Of a stretch of 64,000 nucleotides of DNA, positions 27,342 to 35,139 are shown in pieces (positions within the stretch are counted from its first letter, which is position 1; each line of letters begins with the position of its first letter). The DNA is taken from the NCBI RefSeq assembly GCF_900187125.1, contig NZ_LT906468.1, positions 2,914,001 through 2,978,000 on the forward strand, read 5' to 3'. Under the pieces are notes generated by a model. That model did no database searches. It had not been told where the DNA came from and worked only from the letters and a program-made list of their open reading frames with translations. The position numbers were made by a program, and so were the translations under genes. This DNA is from Sphingobacterium mizutaii. Lineage in GTDB: Bacteria > Bacteroidota > Bacteroidia > Sphingobacteriales > Sphingobacteriaceae.

Positions 27342-28421
27342 TTGTTGAGATTGCCAAAACTATTGAGCACAAAGAAGCAAAGAGGGAAAGGAAAGTTGGA
27401 AATGAGGGTAAAACATTTATACAAGAGCAGTTGTCAAGCAAGTCTGTTGATCGTTCGTTTCATTTATGATGCCTATTTAAGAGATACACCACTCTATCTG
27501 ATAAAGGAACAAGCAGGACAATTGGGTTTTGCGACCAAAGGCAATATGGCTATCGAACGTGTGCTGAAAAATCCTACCTATGCAGGACTATTGAAAGTAG
27601 ATGCCTATAAAGAGTATGAAGGCGGGCTATTCGAGGCTATCCATGAGCCTATCATTGACAAGACCACTTGGATGATGGTACAGGAAAAAATGAAACGCCC
27701 CGAAAAAACAATGACGGTATTAGACCATGAAATCCCGTTACGCGGAGTATTGAAGTGTCATTGTGGAAATCCATTGTCCGGCGCACCGTCAAGAGGCAAA
27801 TCGGGCAAATATTTCTATTATTACAAATGCAAATATTCTAAGCACAACAACATCAGCGCGATAAAAGCCCATGACCAATTTTTGGAAGCCTGTGAACTCA
27901 TGAGCCTGCCAACAGCGAAGGTAAAAAAGATCAGTACAGAAACCAAAAATTCGCTTGAAGTAGAATTGGAAAGCAATCGTAAAAAGGTTATCGAAAAGAA
28001 AAGCCAACTGCATAAGGTGGAAGAAAAACTGCTTGTTGTAGAAGAAAAGTGGATAAAGAATGAAATCAACAAAGATACCTATGACCGTTGGTATTCGATA
28101 TACAGTAATGAGATCCTGACGCTTAAAGGAGCGATCGAACGGTTGAGCAACGATAAAAGTGAGGCATTTTGCATATTGGAAGATAACCTTAATCTGTTAA
28201 CGGATATGCGCCATGTATATGATGTATCCGATACACTTCAAAAAAGGGAATTTGTAAATATGGTGCTCGACAGCAACCTGTACTATGAAAATGGGATTTA
28301 TCGAACACCTACGATGCTCGGTTTGCTATCCCATAACTATCTGAAAATGAAAGAAAAAAGTTTGCTGATATACGAAAAAAAAGAGGATCTTTTTAATAAA
28401 GACCCTCTCAGCGGAGAGTGA
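27342..28421 (+). pseudogene. Large serine recombinase, catalytic domain missing
   Basis: The frame encodes the middle and end of a large serine recombinase: the Recombinase domain (FIYDAYLRDTPLYLIKEQAG, NPTYAGLLKVDAYKEYEGG), a zinc-ribbon with paired Cys (LKCHCGNPLSG and YYYKCKYSKHN), and a long coiled coil (about residues 200-270). The N-terminal resolvase domain with the catalytic Ser is absent, and the first 30 residues look like out-of-frame sequence. The stop codon lies inside a copy of the tRNA 3'-end sequence (GCGGAGAGTGAGGG, from 28411), as expected for an integrase next to its attachment site. It was probably the integrase of this island. Confidence 0.8.
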
Positions 28422-28717
28422 GGGATTGGTTCAGCCCCTTAAGCCCCCAGCGCAAACCCTGAACCCCCTGCGGGTCGAACCCCGCCCGGCACAAGGTTCG
28501 ATCCCTCACCTACGCAAAAAAGCCTTCATCTTGCGATGAAGGCTTTTTGAATTCATTTTTCAGGAACATTTATGACCAGCACCCGTGAGGGATTGGTTCA
28601 GCCCCACAAGCCCCCAACGCAAACCCTGAACCCCCTTCGGGTCGAACCCCGCCCGGCACAAGGTTCGATCCCTCACCTACGCAAAAAAGCCTTCATCTTT
28701 TCGATGAAGGCTTTTTG
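28411..28717. repeat. Two tandem tRNA-3'-end-like units, 167-bp period
   Basis: Two units start at 28418 and 28585 with GTGAGGGATTGGTTCAGCCC. Each ends with GGTTCGATCCCTCAC plus a CTACGC spacer and the terminator hairpin GCCTTCATC/GATGAAGGC. The start and end of each unit are inverted copies (GTGAGGGAT and ATCCCTCAC), so each unit is a long imperfect inverted repeat. The first also carries the tRNA-Ser 3' end GCGGAGAGTGAGGGATT (28411-28427). They look like products of repeated site-specific recombination at the tRNA. Confidence 0.7.
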
Positions 28718-28719
28718 TG

Positions 28720-28804
28720 CGGAGAGTGAGGGATTCGAACCCCCGAACCTGTGACAGTTAACGGTTTTCAAGACCGCCGCATTCGACCACTCTGCCAACT
28801 CTCC
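28720..28804 (-). tRNA. tRNA-Ser (anticodon UGA)
   Basis: The minus strand folds as a type II tRNA: acceptor GGAGAGT/ACTCTCC, an anticodon stem-loop with TGA at the centre of GGTCTTGAAAACC, a long variable arm (GTTAACTGTCAC), and the T arm GGGGGTTCGAATCCC. CCA is not encoded. The 3' end abuts the right 61-bp repeat and its terminator hairpin. Confidence 0.95.
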
Positions 28805-29090
28805 GCGACAAAAGTACAAATTCTGACTTGATCTCCAAATAAAAAATGAAAATAATATGGTTTAAAATCCCCTTTATAGCCTAATTAAGCTGATTTTTAA
28901 CCCATTAGAGCAGGAAATTATTTTATCCAATGCCGGAATTTATTAACAACTTTAATAGTATCGAGGAAAGACCAGCAAAATATTAAAAATATGTACTTGG
29001 AAGGCAATTAGTTAATGATTATTCCAGTAAAAAAAGAGATTTTATTTTGCTTTTATCAAGCAAATACCTACTTTTGCTTCACAAAATCAG

Positions 29091-29164
29091 GCGCCAATAG
29101 CTCAGCTGGATAGAGCAACGGTTTTCTAAACCGTAGGTCTTAGGTTCGAACCCTAATTGGCGTA
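29091..29164 (+). tRNA. tRNA-Arg (anticodon UCU)
   Basis: Acceptor GCGCCAA pairs with TTGGCGT (the first pair is G-U). The D arm is GCTCAGCTGGATAGAGC, the anticodon stem-loop ACGGTTTTCTAAACCGT with TCT at the centre, and the T arm TAGGTTCGAACCCTA. CCA is not encoded. A strong terminator follows at 29168. Confidence 0.95.
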
Positions 29165-29167
29165 CTT

Positions 29168-29193
29168 AAAAGCTCTCTTCTTAGAGAGCTTTT
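29168..29193 (+). terminator. Terminator after tRNA-Arg
   Basis: AAAAGCTCTCT (29168-29178) pairs perfectly with AGAGAGCTTTT (29183-29193) over a tctt loop, immediately downstream of the tRNA. Confidence 0.85.
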
Positions 29194-29231
29194 CTGTTTT
29201 CTAACAGTCTGGTATTTACTTACCTAAAATT

Positions 29232-29266
29232 AAAACCGCGAGATTCTATCAGTTTCTCGCGGTTTT
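29232..29266. terminator. Second strong hairpin, likely terminator
   Basis: AAAACCGCGAGA (29232-29243) pairs with TCTCGCGGTTTT (29255-29266), followed by more T. It sits between tRNA-Arg and the convergent dioxygenase-like gene and may serve either strand. Confidence 0.75.
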
Positions 29267-29371
29267 TATTAGGTGTATTAGCTCATCACATTCACACTTT
29301 AAAACGTACAGCAAGCAGGATTGAAATTGTTCACCGCAGCTTATTCCTCCCCTATGGAGCTATTCTGTATT

Positions 29372-29998
29372 CTAATAATCCGGAATATTTTCACCCAACA
29401 ATAAATCTCTTTTTATTACCAGCATCCCTCCTTCCATCACCGGTGTAACAATCCCTGAACCACCGCGCTTAGGCAATTTTTCTATAAACGATTGCTTCAA
29501 CAGTGGATCATCTGCAAAGAAGTACTCATCGAGATAATATTCATTAGTAGTCGGCTCCTTGATGGTAATATGGATATGCTCAGGTTCGCTTCGGTCGGGA
29601 TAGGAACCAGGTCGGAAAGAATAGAAGGTATATTTTCCATCTTTCCCAGTCTTGACCCAGCCACGGATATAACCATGCCGTTTCGCCCAGCCCTTTTCAT
29701 CGCCTTTGGTCTGATAGACCCCTTGTCGATTGGTATGGTAGATATAGACAATGACATTCTCCGCTGGGATCCTTGTTCCTTTCTTGTAAACAATGCCGGT
29801 TACCTTCATCATAGGCTCATTGTTCTCAAATTCTGGAAGGGTATCCACGGAAGCCAACCGCTTGTCCCCATACTCATAGATCGCCTCACAGCCTTCGCAA
29901 GGACCTCCCACTATACGTAAATTTTGGCCTTTGCATGATGCCATAACAGTACACATCAGCGACATCAATAAAATTGAAAGATTGTTCTTTAAGTTCAT
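29372..29998 (-). CDS. Intradiol-dioxygenase-like lipoprotein
   Basis: The 208-residue protein has a lipoprotein signal (LLMSLMCTVMASC, Cys near residue 22). It carries the beta-sandwich of intradiol ring-cleavage dioxygenases, with the iron-ligand motifs VYIYHTNRQGVY, HGYIRGWVKTGKDGKYTFYS and EPEHIHITI in the right order. Classical members open catechol rings in the cytoplasm; lipoprotein versions in Bacteroidota have no proven substrate. It is a single gene, with a LytTR regulator on the same strand upstream. Confidence 0.85.
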   Translation of the reverse strand: MNLKNNLSILLMSLMCTVMASCKGQNLRIVGGPCEGCEAIYEYGDKRLASVDTLPEFENNEPMMKVTGIVYKKGTRIPAENVIVYIYHTNRQGVYQTKGDEKGWAKRHGYIRGWVKTGKDGKYTFYSFRPGSYPDRSEPEHIHITIKEPTTNEYYLDEYFFADDPLLKQSFIEKLPKRGGSGIVTPVMEGGMLVIKRDLLLGENIPDY

Positions 29999-30080
29999 AA
30001 CAGCGTATTTTTTGTGATTATTACGCCAAGTTAGAACCTAATGGAAAGGTATAAAAATGGAATAGGCTAAGCCGTGGACT

Positions 30081-30926
30081 TTATTGCACAACCTGATTAA
30101 GATATTGCAAGCGGAACTTAAAATTTGCTGCATAAGTCCTGCTCAAACGAAGGCATTTTCCATTGGACATAAATAGATCATAATCGCCATTCAGCCTAGA
30201 CTTAAAAGAATTCAGTTTCGAAATGTTGACCAGCGTACTTTTATGGATCCGCACAAATTGATTTTCATCCAAGGTTTCGCTCATGCTTTTTAAGGTAGCA
30301 TTATGGAGATAATCTTTGTGTTCCACCTGAAGGCATACATAAGGACTGGCAGAACTAATCGCATAAATATCCTCGGTCTTTACCAAGATTTTCTCTTTCC
30401 CATTTTGGACAAGAATGGAAGCCACAGTCTTTTTATCAATCGGAATCTCTTCAATCAACTTTTCAGAGGATTTAGCAACAAATCTATGTCCAAGCACAAA
30501 ACCTGTGTAGATAATAAATAATTTATAGAGATCATGGCTAATGGAATAAGTCAGAAACTTATAAAAGCTATACTGACCATGGTAAAATAAGATTGAAATA
30601 ATGGAAGCAATTAGGGGCAACAAGGTCAAATGTACCGCCATAGCTGCCGCAATAAACAATGCTGACAGCTTTAAATCCTGAACTGGATATTTTCTCAGCT
30701 TTCTTTGAAGGACGAACAGGACTGGAATGCACAGAACCCAAAAAACATTGAACAATAGGGATTCAGAAAATATGAACACATACCCACTCCTCCTGGATTC
30801 CAAAAAATCCTGGAACACCGTCAAAAATAGGATAAAGATAATGCCAATGGATAGATATACTAACCACTTGCTAGGCCCTTGGAATCTAGTAAACAAGCTC
30901 CTGTCTTTAGAAATTGGATACAACAT
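30081..30926 (-). CDS. Membrane-bound LytTR transcriptional regulator
   Basis: The 281-residue protein has four membrane segments in its first 150 residues. A C-terminal LytTR DNA-binding domain follows (KILVKTEDIYAISSASPYVC, then FVRIHKSTLVNISKLNSF and a final NGKCLRLSRTYAANF). There is no receiver domain, so the membrane part presumably senses the signal. This layout is common in Bacteroidota. It lies 82 bp upstream of the dioxygenase-like lipoprotein gene, a possible target. Confidence 0.9.
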   Translation of the reverse strand: MLYPISKDRSLFTRFQGPSKWLVYLSIGIIFILFLTVFQDFLESRRSGYVFIFSESLLFNVFWVLCIPVLFVLQRKLRKYPVQDLKLSALFIAAAMAVHLTLLPLIASIISILFYHGQYSFYKFLTYSISHDLYKLFIIYTGFVLGHRFVAKSSEKLIEEIPIDKKTVASILVQNGKEKILVKTEDIYAISSASPYVCLQVEHKDYLHNATLKSMSETLDENQFVRIHKSTLVNISKLNSFKSRLNGDYDLFMSNGKCLRLSRTYAANFKFRLQYLNQVVQ

Positions 30927-31094
30927 AACCTATCAATTTAATCGTATTGGAATCTAGACAACAATCTTTGGAACCGATTGTAAAACACAGAGCTAATGTA
31001 AATAAATCTTATTGATTATTAATCACTTATAAGTGAAATTCATTAAGAAACAAATAAGGAAATTATGATATTTCTTTTTGAGCAGGAACATTAT

Positions 31095-31200
31095 CCATTT
31101 CCAATTCTGAACGATCAGTGAAGAATCTGTACGGTTCTTCCCCCACGGGTTCTGTCATCCTTTACCGAAGGTAAAGGACCTGTACGCTAATGCAAAATGG
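31095..31200 (+). repeat. Dispersed covarying-hairpin repeat, copy 1
   Basis: The unit starts CCATTTCCAATTCTGAACGA, then AGTGAAGAATCTGTACGG and a variable stretch. A perfect hairpin CCTTTACC-GAA-GGTAAAGG (31159-31177) follows, then ACCTGTACGC. Copies 2 (31582) and 3 (inverted, 39073) share the flanks but have different stem sequences. Confidence 0.75.
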
Positions 31201-31313
31201 TTTGTATGGTTTAGAGAACCTTCGTGCCTACAAATGACACGTTTGTTAAATCTGTTCTTTTAGGTATTTAGACCTATATTTCCTCACTAGAAGAATATTT
31301 TTTATCCACCATA

Positions 31314-31465
31314 CATCCCCAGCGGGGATGAATTATTTTAGCATGGATGGTAAACAATAAAGGGCTAATGCAAAAACGCTGTTCGATTAATCGAACAGCG
31401 TTTTTGCGCGACTTCCAGGCTAACGTGCCATGTCTGCTAAAATAATGGAACCCCAAATGGGGTTC
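31314..31465. repeat. Nested palindromic element (MITE- or BIME-like)
   Basis: Three symmetric layers are visible. Outer hairpins are CATCCCC/GGGGATG (31314-31330) and GAACCCC/GGGGTTC (31448-31465). Inside them is a 12-bp inverted repeat, ATTATTTTAGCA (31332-31343) and TGCTAAAATAAT (31435-31446). In the middle is a perfect 38-bp palindrome at 31370-31407 centred on ATTAAT. The right half (CTAAAATAATTGAACCCC) recurs at 38961-38978. It encodes no protein. Confidence 0.65.
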
Positions 31466-31581
31466 TATATTAAAAAAACAAAAGAGCTAATAGATTTTCA
31501 TTGCCAACATGCTGTCATCAACTTCCGATAAATTTTTTCCAAATTTTTCATTCTCAGGTTGACAGTAAAAAAGAACATTGC

Positions 31582-31680
31582 CCATTTTCAATTCTGAACG
31601 ATCAGTGAAGAATCTGTACGGTTCTCTCCTTGTATATCTTGTCATTCTTAACCGAAGGTTAAGAACCTGTACGCCAATGC
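31582..31680 (+). repeat. Dispersed covarying-hairpin repeat, copy 2
   Basis: The flanks are the same as copy 1 (CATTTTCAATTCTGAACGAT, AATCTGTACGGTTCT), but the stem is TTCTTAACC-GAA-GGTTAAGAA (31645-31665), which differs from copy 1 on both sides and still pairs perfectly. It runs directly into the 87-bp tandem array. Confidence 0.75.
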
Positions 31681-32223
31681 AAAATGGTTTGTATGGTTTA
31701 GAGATCCTTCCTGCGTCAGGATAACCCCATAGTTGTTAACTTGGTTTGAAGGATTGTTCGCCAATGCAAAATGGTTTGCATGGTTTAGAGATCCTTCCTG
31801 CGTCAGGATGACCCCATAGTTGTTAACTTGGTTTGAAGGATTGTTCGCCAATGCAAAATGGTTTGTATGGTTTTGAGATCCTTCCTGCGTCAGGATGACC
31901 CCATAGTTGTTAACTTGGTTTAAAGGATTGTACGCCAATGCAAAATGGTTTGTATGGTTTTGAGATCCTTCCTGCGTCAGGATGACCCCATAGTTGTTAA
32001 CTTGGTTTAAAGGACCTGTACGTCAATGCAAAATGGTTTGTATGGTTTAGAGATCCTTCCTGCGTCAGGATGACCCCATAGTTGTTAACTTGGTTTGAAG
32101 GACTGTACGCCAATGCAAAATGGTTTGTATGGTTTTGAGATCCTTCCTGAGTCAGGATGACCCCATAGTTGTTAACTTGGTTTGAAGGATTGTACGCCAA
32201 TACAATATTGGTTTGTATGGTTC
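31670..32223. repeat. 87-bp tandem repeat array, six units plus a partial
   Basis: Units start at 31670, 31757, 31844, 31931, 32019 and 32106, with a degenerate seventh from 32193. Units are 87 bp except the fourth (88 bp). Each contains TACGCCAATGCAAAATGG, GATCCTTCCTGCGTCAGGAT and CCATAGTTGTTAACTTGG. Because 87 is a multiple of three, the minus strand reads as a 29-residue repeat (core NQVNNYGVILTQEG) in two pieces split by the 88-bp unit. No start site or signal supports translation, so I treat it as a non-coding repeat. Confidence 0.85.
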
Positions 32224-32280
32224 CGAGAACCTTCGTAACAACCCCTGGAACCTTCTTACCTCAAATTGCCCCCCCTCTCC

Positions 32281-32441
32281 GTTAAAAAATGTTAATCCAT
32301 ACTACCAAATATAAGATAGGCACAGGCTTTGCGTTTTTATAGTACAAACAGAGTAAAAGAGTAATGAGTAAATAATTTCATAATTTAGGTTAATAATTGG
32401 TTAGTAATAAAAACCTAAGCTTCCCCGGCTTAGGTTTTTTA
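32281..32441 (+). ncRNA. Candidate small RNA family, copy 1
   Basis: This is the first of three copies. It has GAGTAA-type motifs (GAGTAAAAGAGTAATGAGTA), the core TTTCATAATTTAGGTTAATA, and ends in the intrinsic terminator AAACCTAAGC-ttccccg-GCTTAGGTTT (32411-32437) plus T. It is nearly identical to copy 2 over about 155 bp. There is no reading frame. A transcription start around 32330 is a guess. Confidence 0.6.
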
Positions 32442-32730
32442 TTTTACAGATGTTCTGAACCTCATTCGAGGCATATTCGGAATTTTTGCAAAATGGCTAA
32501 AATAATATTCAAAGTATCCTCGGGAAATCCACAACGAATTTAAAAGGAATTCTCGAATATGGCTCGAATAAGACTCGAATTAAAGTAAGCTATGTTCAAC
32601 AATTCACTGAATAGTTTTTGGGGAAATATTGGCAGGAAAACTGACCAGATCAAATACAGCAGTCCCGCTTATTTATTGAAGACTAGATTTGCACATTAAC
32701 CCACTTGAATAGCTTTAAGACTAAATATTC

Positions 32731-32894
32731 GTTAAAATTTGTTAATCCTTACTGCCGTATATAAGATAGGCATAGGCTTTGCGTTTTAATAGTACAAACA
32801 GAGTAAAAGAGTAATGAGTAAATAATTTCATAATTTAGGTTAATAATTGGTTAGTAATAAAAATCCTAAGCTTCCCCGGCTTAGGATTTTTTAT
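32731..32894 (+). ncRNA. Candidate small RNA family, copy 2
   Basis: The arrangement matches copy 1, with scattered substitutions upstream (for example TTGTTAATCC then TATATAAGATAGG) and an identical 27-nt core. The terminator is AAATCCTAAGC-ttccccg-GCTTAGGATTT (32861-32889), an 11-bp perfect stem where one extra A-T pair has been added relative to copy 1. It lies 50 bp before a small membrane-protein gene but ends in its own terminator, so it is more likely a separate RNA than a leader. Confidence 0.6.
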
Positions 32895-32943
32895 GCTCGG
32901 TAATTTCTTTCAACCAAAACACTGTATTAACTGTTTAATTAGC

Positions 32944-33078
32944 ATGTTAGAAGATAAGAACTTTAGAAATACATGGATTTGGATCATTGTCTTGATTATT
33001 TCATTGATCATTATCTATTTCATTTGGCAATTCCTATTCTCCTCTGTGGCAGAGGTTTCAGAAGAATTCCCCAAATAA
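32944..33078 (+). CDS. 44-residue single-pass membrane protein
   Basis: The peptide starts MLEDKNFRNTWIWIIVLIIS and has one strong membrane segment (residues 11-31) with short charged ends. The frame is open to an ATG at 32893, but that codon lies in the T tract of the preceding terminator, so ATG 32944 is preferred. The family is not recognised. Its function and even its expression are uncertain. Confidence 0.45.
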   Translation: MLEDKNFRNTWIWIIVLIISLIIIYFIWQFLFSSVAEVSEEFPK

Positions 33079-33226
33079 TAAGTAGAGAATTTGTAGAAAG
33101 CCTGTATTTCTTTAAACCATTCCCAATAAGGAATCGAAAACTGTAGGTTAACAGTAAACAAATTCATGGTACATTTATTTGCTTGGTCAAATTATCTTAT
33201 TTACCTTGAATATAAAATTTGAACCT

Positions 33227-34186
33227 ATGCAGATTCCAATAAAAAATCCTTCCCAATATCTTGGAATACTAATAGCTGCGCTGTATGGCTTAATCATTAG
33301 ATTTTTTGTTGAGCAGGATTCTATTATTTTTTCGAATAATGTCTATAATATTTCCTTCATTTTCATTACACCAGTTATTATAGGTGTTATCCCAATTTTA
33401 TTCCTCAAGAACCAAGTCTATGAAAATGGTTTAAAGTCCTTTTTTTATCCGATTATTTCAGTATTCCTATTTATCGTAATAGCAGTCGTTACTAAACTGG
33501 AGGACCTATTTTGCATTCTCATTATCGGCCTACCCTTTTTTTTGATCGCTGGTACGGTTGGATTTATTGCGGGGAGCTTGTTGAAAAAAAGGGAGCAAAA
33601 GAAGAAGCTACTCTCTTTAGTGTTTCTTCCTCTGATCTTTCTCCCAATCGAAAAGTCATTTCCTGACAGAACTCAAGATTACAAAGTTTCCTATAGTCTC
33701 ATTATCAATAAGAGTCCTGAATATATTTTCCCCAATTTAGTAGAGGTTCCCCATTTGACGGACAAAGAGTATAAGGAAGGTTTTTTTCAATTTATCGGAA
33801 TCCCTCGACCTATAGAATCTAAATTATTTCAGAAAAACGGAACCCAATATAGAATAGGGCAGTTTACGGATGGCTTGGCACTCTATGAAACCATAGAAAA
33901 ACAGGTTGAAAATCAGTATGTCAATTATAAAATAAACCTTAATAAATCTCAATTGCGCGATAGACCAACCGATAATCATGTACTAAAAGGGAATAATTTT
34001 GAGTTTGAAAATATTTATTACAGCCTATCGCCTATTTCATCAAATCAAACCAAGGTTACCCTATCCTGTGATTATAGGATTACCTCAAAAATGAATTTCT
34101 ATGCTAATTTTTGGGCCAAAATGGTAATCAAAGATTTTGAAACAAGATTGCTTGATGCCATTAAGGTCAAATTGGAAATGCAATAA
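33227..34186 (+). CDS. Membrane protein with SRPBCC-like C-terminal domain
   Basis: The 319-residue protein has four or five membrane segments in the first 145 residues (GILIAALYGLIIRFFV, FIFITPVIIGVIPILF, IISVFLFIVIAVVT, FFLIAGTVGFIAGSLL). A soluble domain of about 165 residues follows. Its pattern (SYSLIINKSPEYIFPNLVEV ... KVTLSCDYRITSKM) resembles the START/SRPBCC helix-grip fold. ATG 33227 is chosen over 33179 because it starts a cleaner N terminus (MQIPIKNPSQYLG). No function is known. The nucleotidyltransferase gene follows after 18 bp. Confidence 0.7.
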   Translation: MQIPIKNPSQYLGILIAALYGLIIRFFVEQDSIIFSNNVYNISFIFITPVIIGVIPILFLKNQVYENGLKSFFYPIISVFLFIVIAVVTKLEDLFCILIIGLPFFLIAGTVGFIAGSLLKKREQKKKLLSLVFLPLIFLPIEKSFPDRTQDYKVSYSLIINKSPEYIFPNLVEVPHLTDKEYKEGFFQFIGIPRPIESKLFQKNGTQYRIGQFTDGLALYETIEKQVENQYVNYKINLNKSQLRDRPTDNHVLKGNNFEFENIYYSLSPISSNQTKVTLSCDYRITSKMNFYANFWAKMVIKDFETRLLDAIKVKLEMQ

Positions 34187-34204
34187 AATGATTAAATTAA
34201 GGGT

Positions 34205-35068
34205 ATGAATCTACCTCCTGAAAAACAGAAAATATTTGATGCGATTTGCAGTGATCTGGAAAAAGTAGAACATGTATCAGCTGTAGTCTTGGGTGGTTCC
34301 TATGCTTCAGGAAGGGCAAATGCAGATTCTGATATAGATATTGGGATCTATTACCATGAAAACAACCCCTTTGATATCCAAGAAATACAGAAAATTGCGA
34401 AGAAATATGCCCTGGACAATGCTCCGACCGTAACCCAATTTTATCAATGGGGACCTTGGGTCAATGGTGGCGCTTGGATCCAGACGGAAGCTGGAAAGAT
34501 TGATTTCCTTTACCGCAATATCAACCAGGTAAGGAGAACGATTCAGGACGCTATGGAGGGCATTTGGGAAAATCATTTTGATCAACAGCCTCCATACGGA
34601 TTTTCGTCGATGTTTTACCTGGCCGAGGTGGAAGTCTGCAAACCTATATTCGACCCCCAAAATGTTCTTCAGTACTTAAAATCATTGGTCAAGATCTATC
34701 CGGAAAATCTAAAGAATAAAATTGTACAAGACTCTCTGTGGGCAGCTGAATTCACCATCATTAATGCCGAAGGATTTGCCAAGAACAATGACTACTATAA
34801 TACTTTTGGCTGTTTGACCCGAGGATTGAAGTCCATAGTTCAAGCACTTTTTGCTATCAATGAAATTTATCCCATATCGGATAAAAAAGCCATTGAAATT
34901 TTGGAAAAAGCGGATCATAAACCCAAGGATTTAGCAAAGAAGGTCAAATCCATTCTAAGTGCTAAACCTTCATTAACCAACAATTTGGTACAACTGAACG
35001 ATTTGTTTAACGAAGTGGTTCAATTATCAGATAAACTGTATACTCCTTTATTTAATTTCAAGCATTGA
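34205..35068 (+). CDS. Nucleotidyltransferase-domain protein
   Basis: The 287-residue protein has the Pol-beta-type nucleotidyltransferase signature GGSYASGRANADSDIDIG near residue 30, with the two metal-binding Asp, and a later Asp in GKIDFLYRN. The C-terminal helical half resembles the DUF4037-type partner domain. Members adenylylate or otherwise modify small molecules or proteins, including aminoglycosides; the target here is unknown. It follows the SRPBCC-like membrane gene by 18 bp. Confidence 0.82.
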   Translation: MNLPPEKQKIFDAICSDLEKVEHVSAVVLGGSYASGRANADSDIDIGIYYHENNPFDIQEIQKIAKKYALDNAPTVTQFYQWGPWVNGGAWIQTEAGKIDFLYRNINQVRRTIQDAMEGIWENHFDQQPPYGFSSMFYLAEVEVCKPIFDPQNVLQYLKSLVKIYPENLKNKIVQDSLWAAEFTIINAEGFAKNNDYYNTFGCLTRGLKSIVQALFAINEIYPISDKKAIEILEKADHKPKDLAKKVKSILSAKPSLTNNLVQLNDLFNEVVQLSDKLYTPLFNFKH

Positions 35069-35139
35069 TCAGCATGCTTATTGGAGCATAATTATTAAGG
35101 ATTATTTAATATAAATTAAAGTACTAATAACCTTATCTC

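Larger units (their letters stand above)
22498..28722. mobile_element. Decayed genomic island at tRNA-Ser(UGA)
   Basis: A perfect 61-bp direct repeat (22498-22558 and 28662-28722) bounds about 6.1 kb. The right copy runs into the 3' end of tRNA-Ser(UGA). Inside are a frameshifted antirestriction gene, a three-gene operon unrelated to the neighbours, long gene-free AT-rich stretches and a serine recombinase without its catalytic domain at the right end. This layout fits a conjugative or mobilisable element that inserted beside a tRNA and then degraded. No transfer or replication gene is intact, so it is probably immobile. Confidence 0.65.
30927..32890. other. 2-kb gene-free region packed with repeats
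   Basis: No gene is supported between the LytTR gene and the small membrane protein at 32944. The region is instead a collection of structured elements described separately: two copies of a covarying-hairpin repeat, a nested palindrome, an 87-bp tandem array and two copies of a candidate small RNA. About 290 bp between the small-RNA copies (32442-32730) show no structure to the eye. Confidence 0.75.

Noticed and set aside
28572..28754. 60-codon frame ending ESEGFEPPNL
   Set aside because: It reads through the tRNA-Ser(UGA) gene and its terminator repeat; this C terminus is a common artefact of translating tRNA-Ser.
31648..32200. Two repetitive minus-strand frames encoding a 29-residue repeat
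   Set aside because: They arise from the 87-bp array, are split by an 88-bp unit, and have no start site, signal or neighbouring gene support.
31670..32223. CRISPR array
   Set aside because: The repeats are contiguous 87-bp units without unique spacers, and no cas gene is present.
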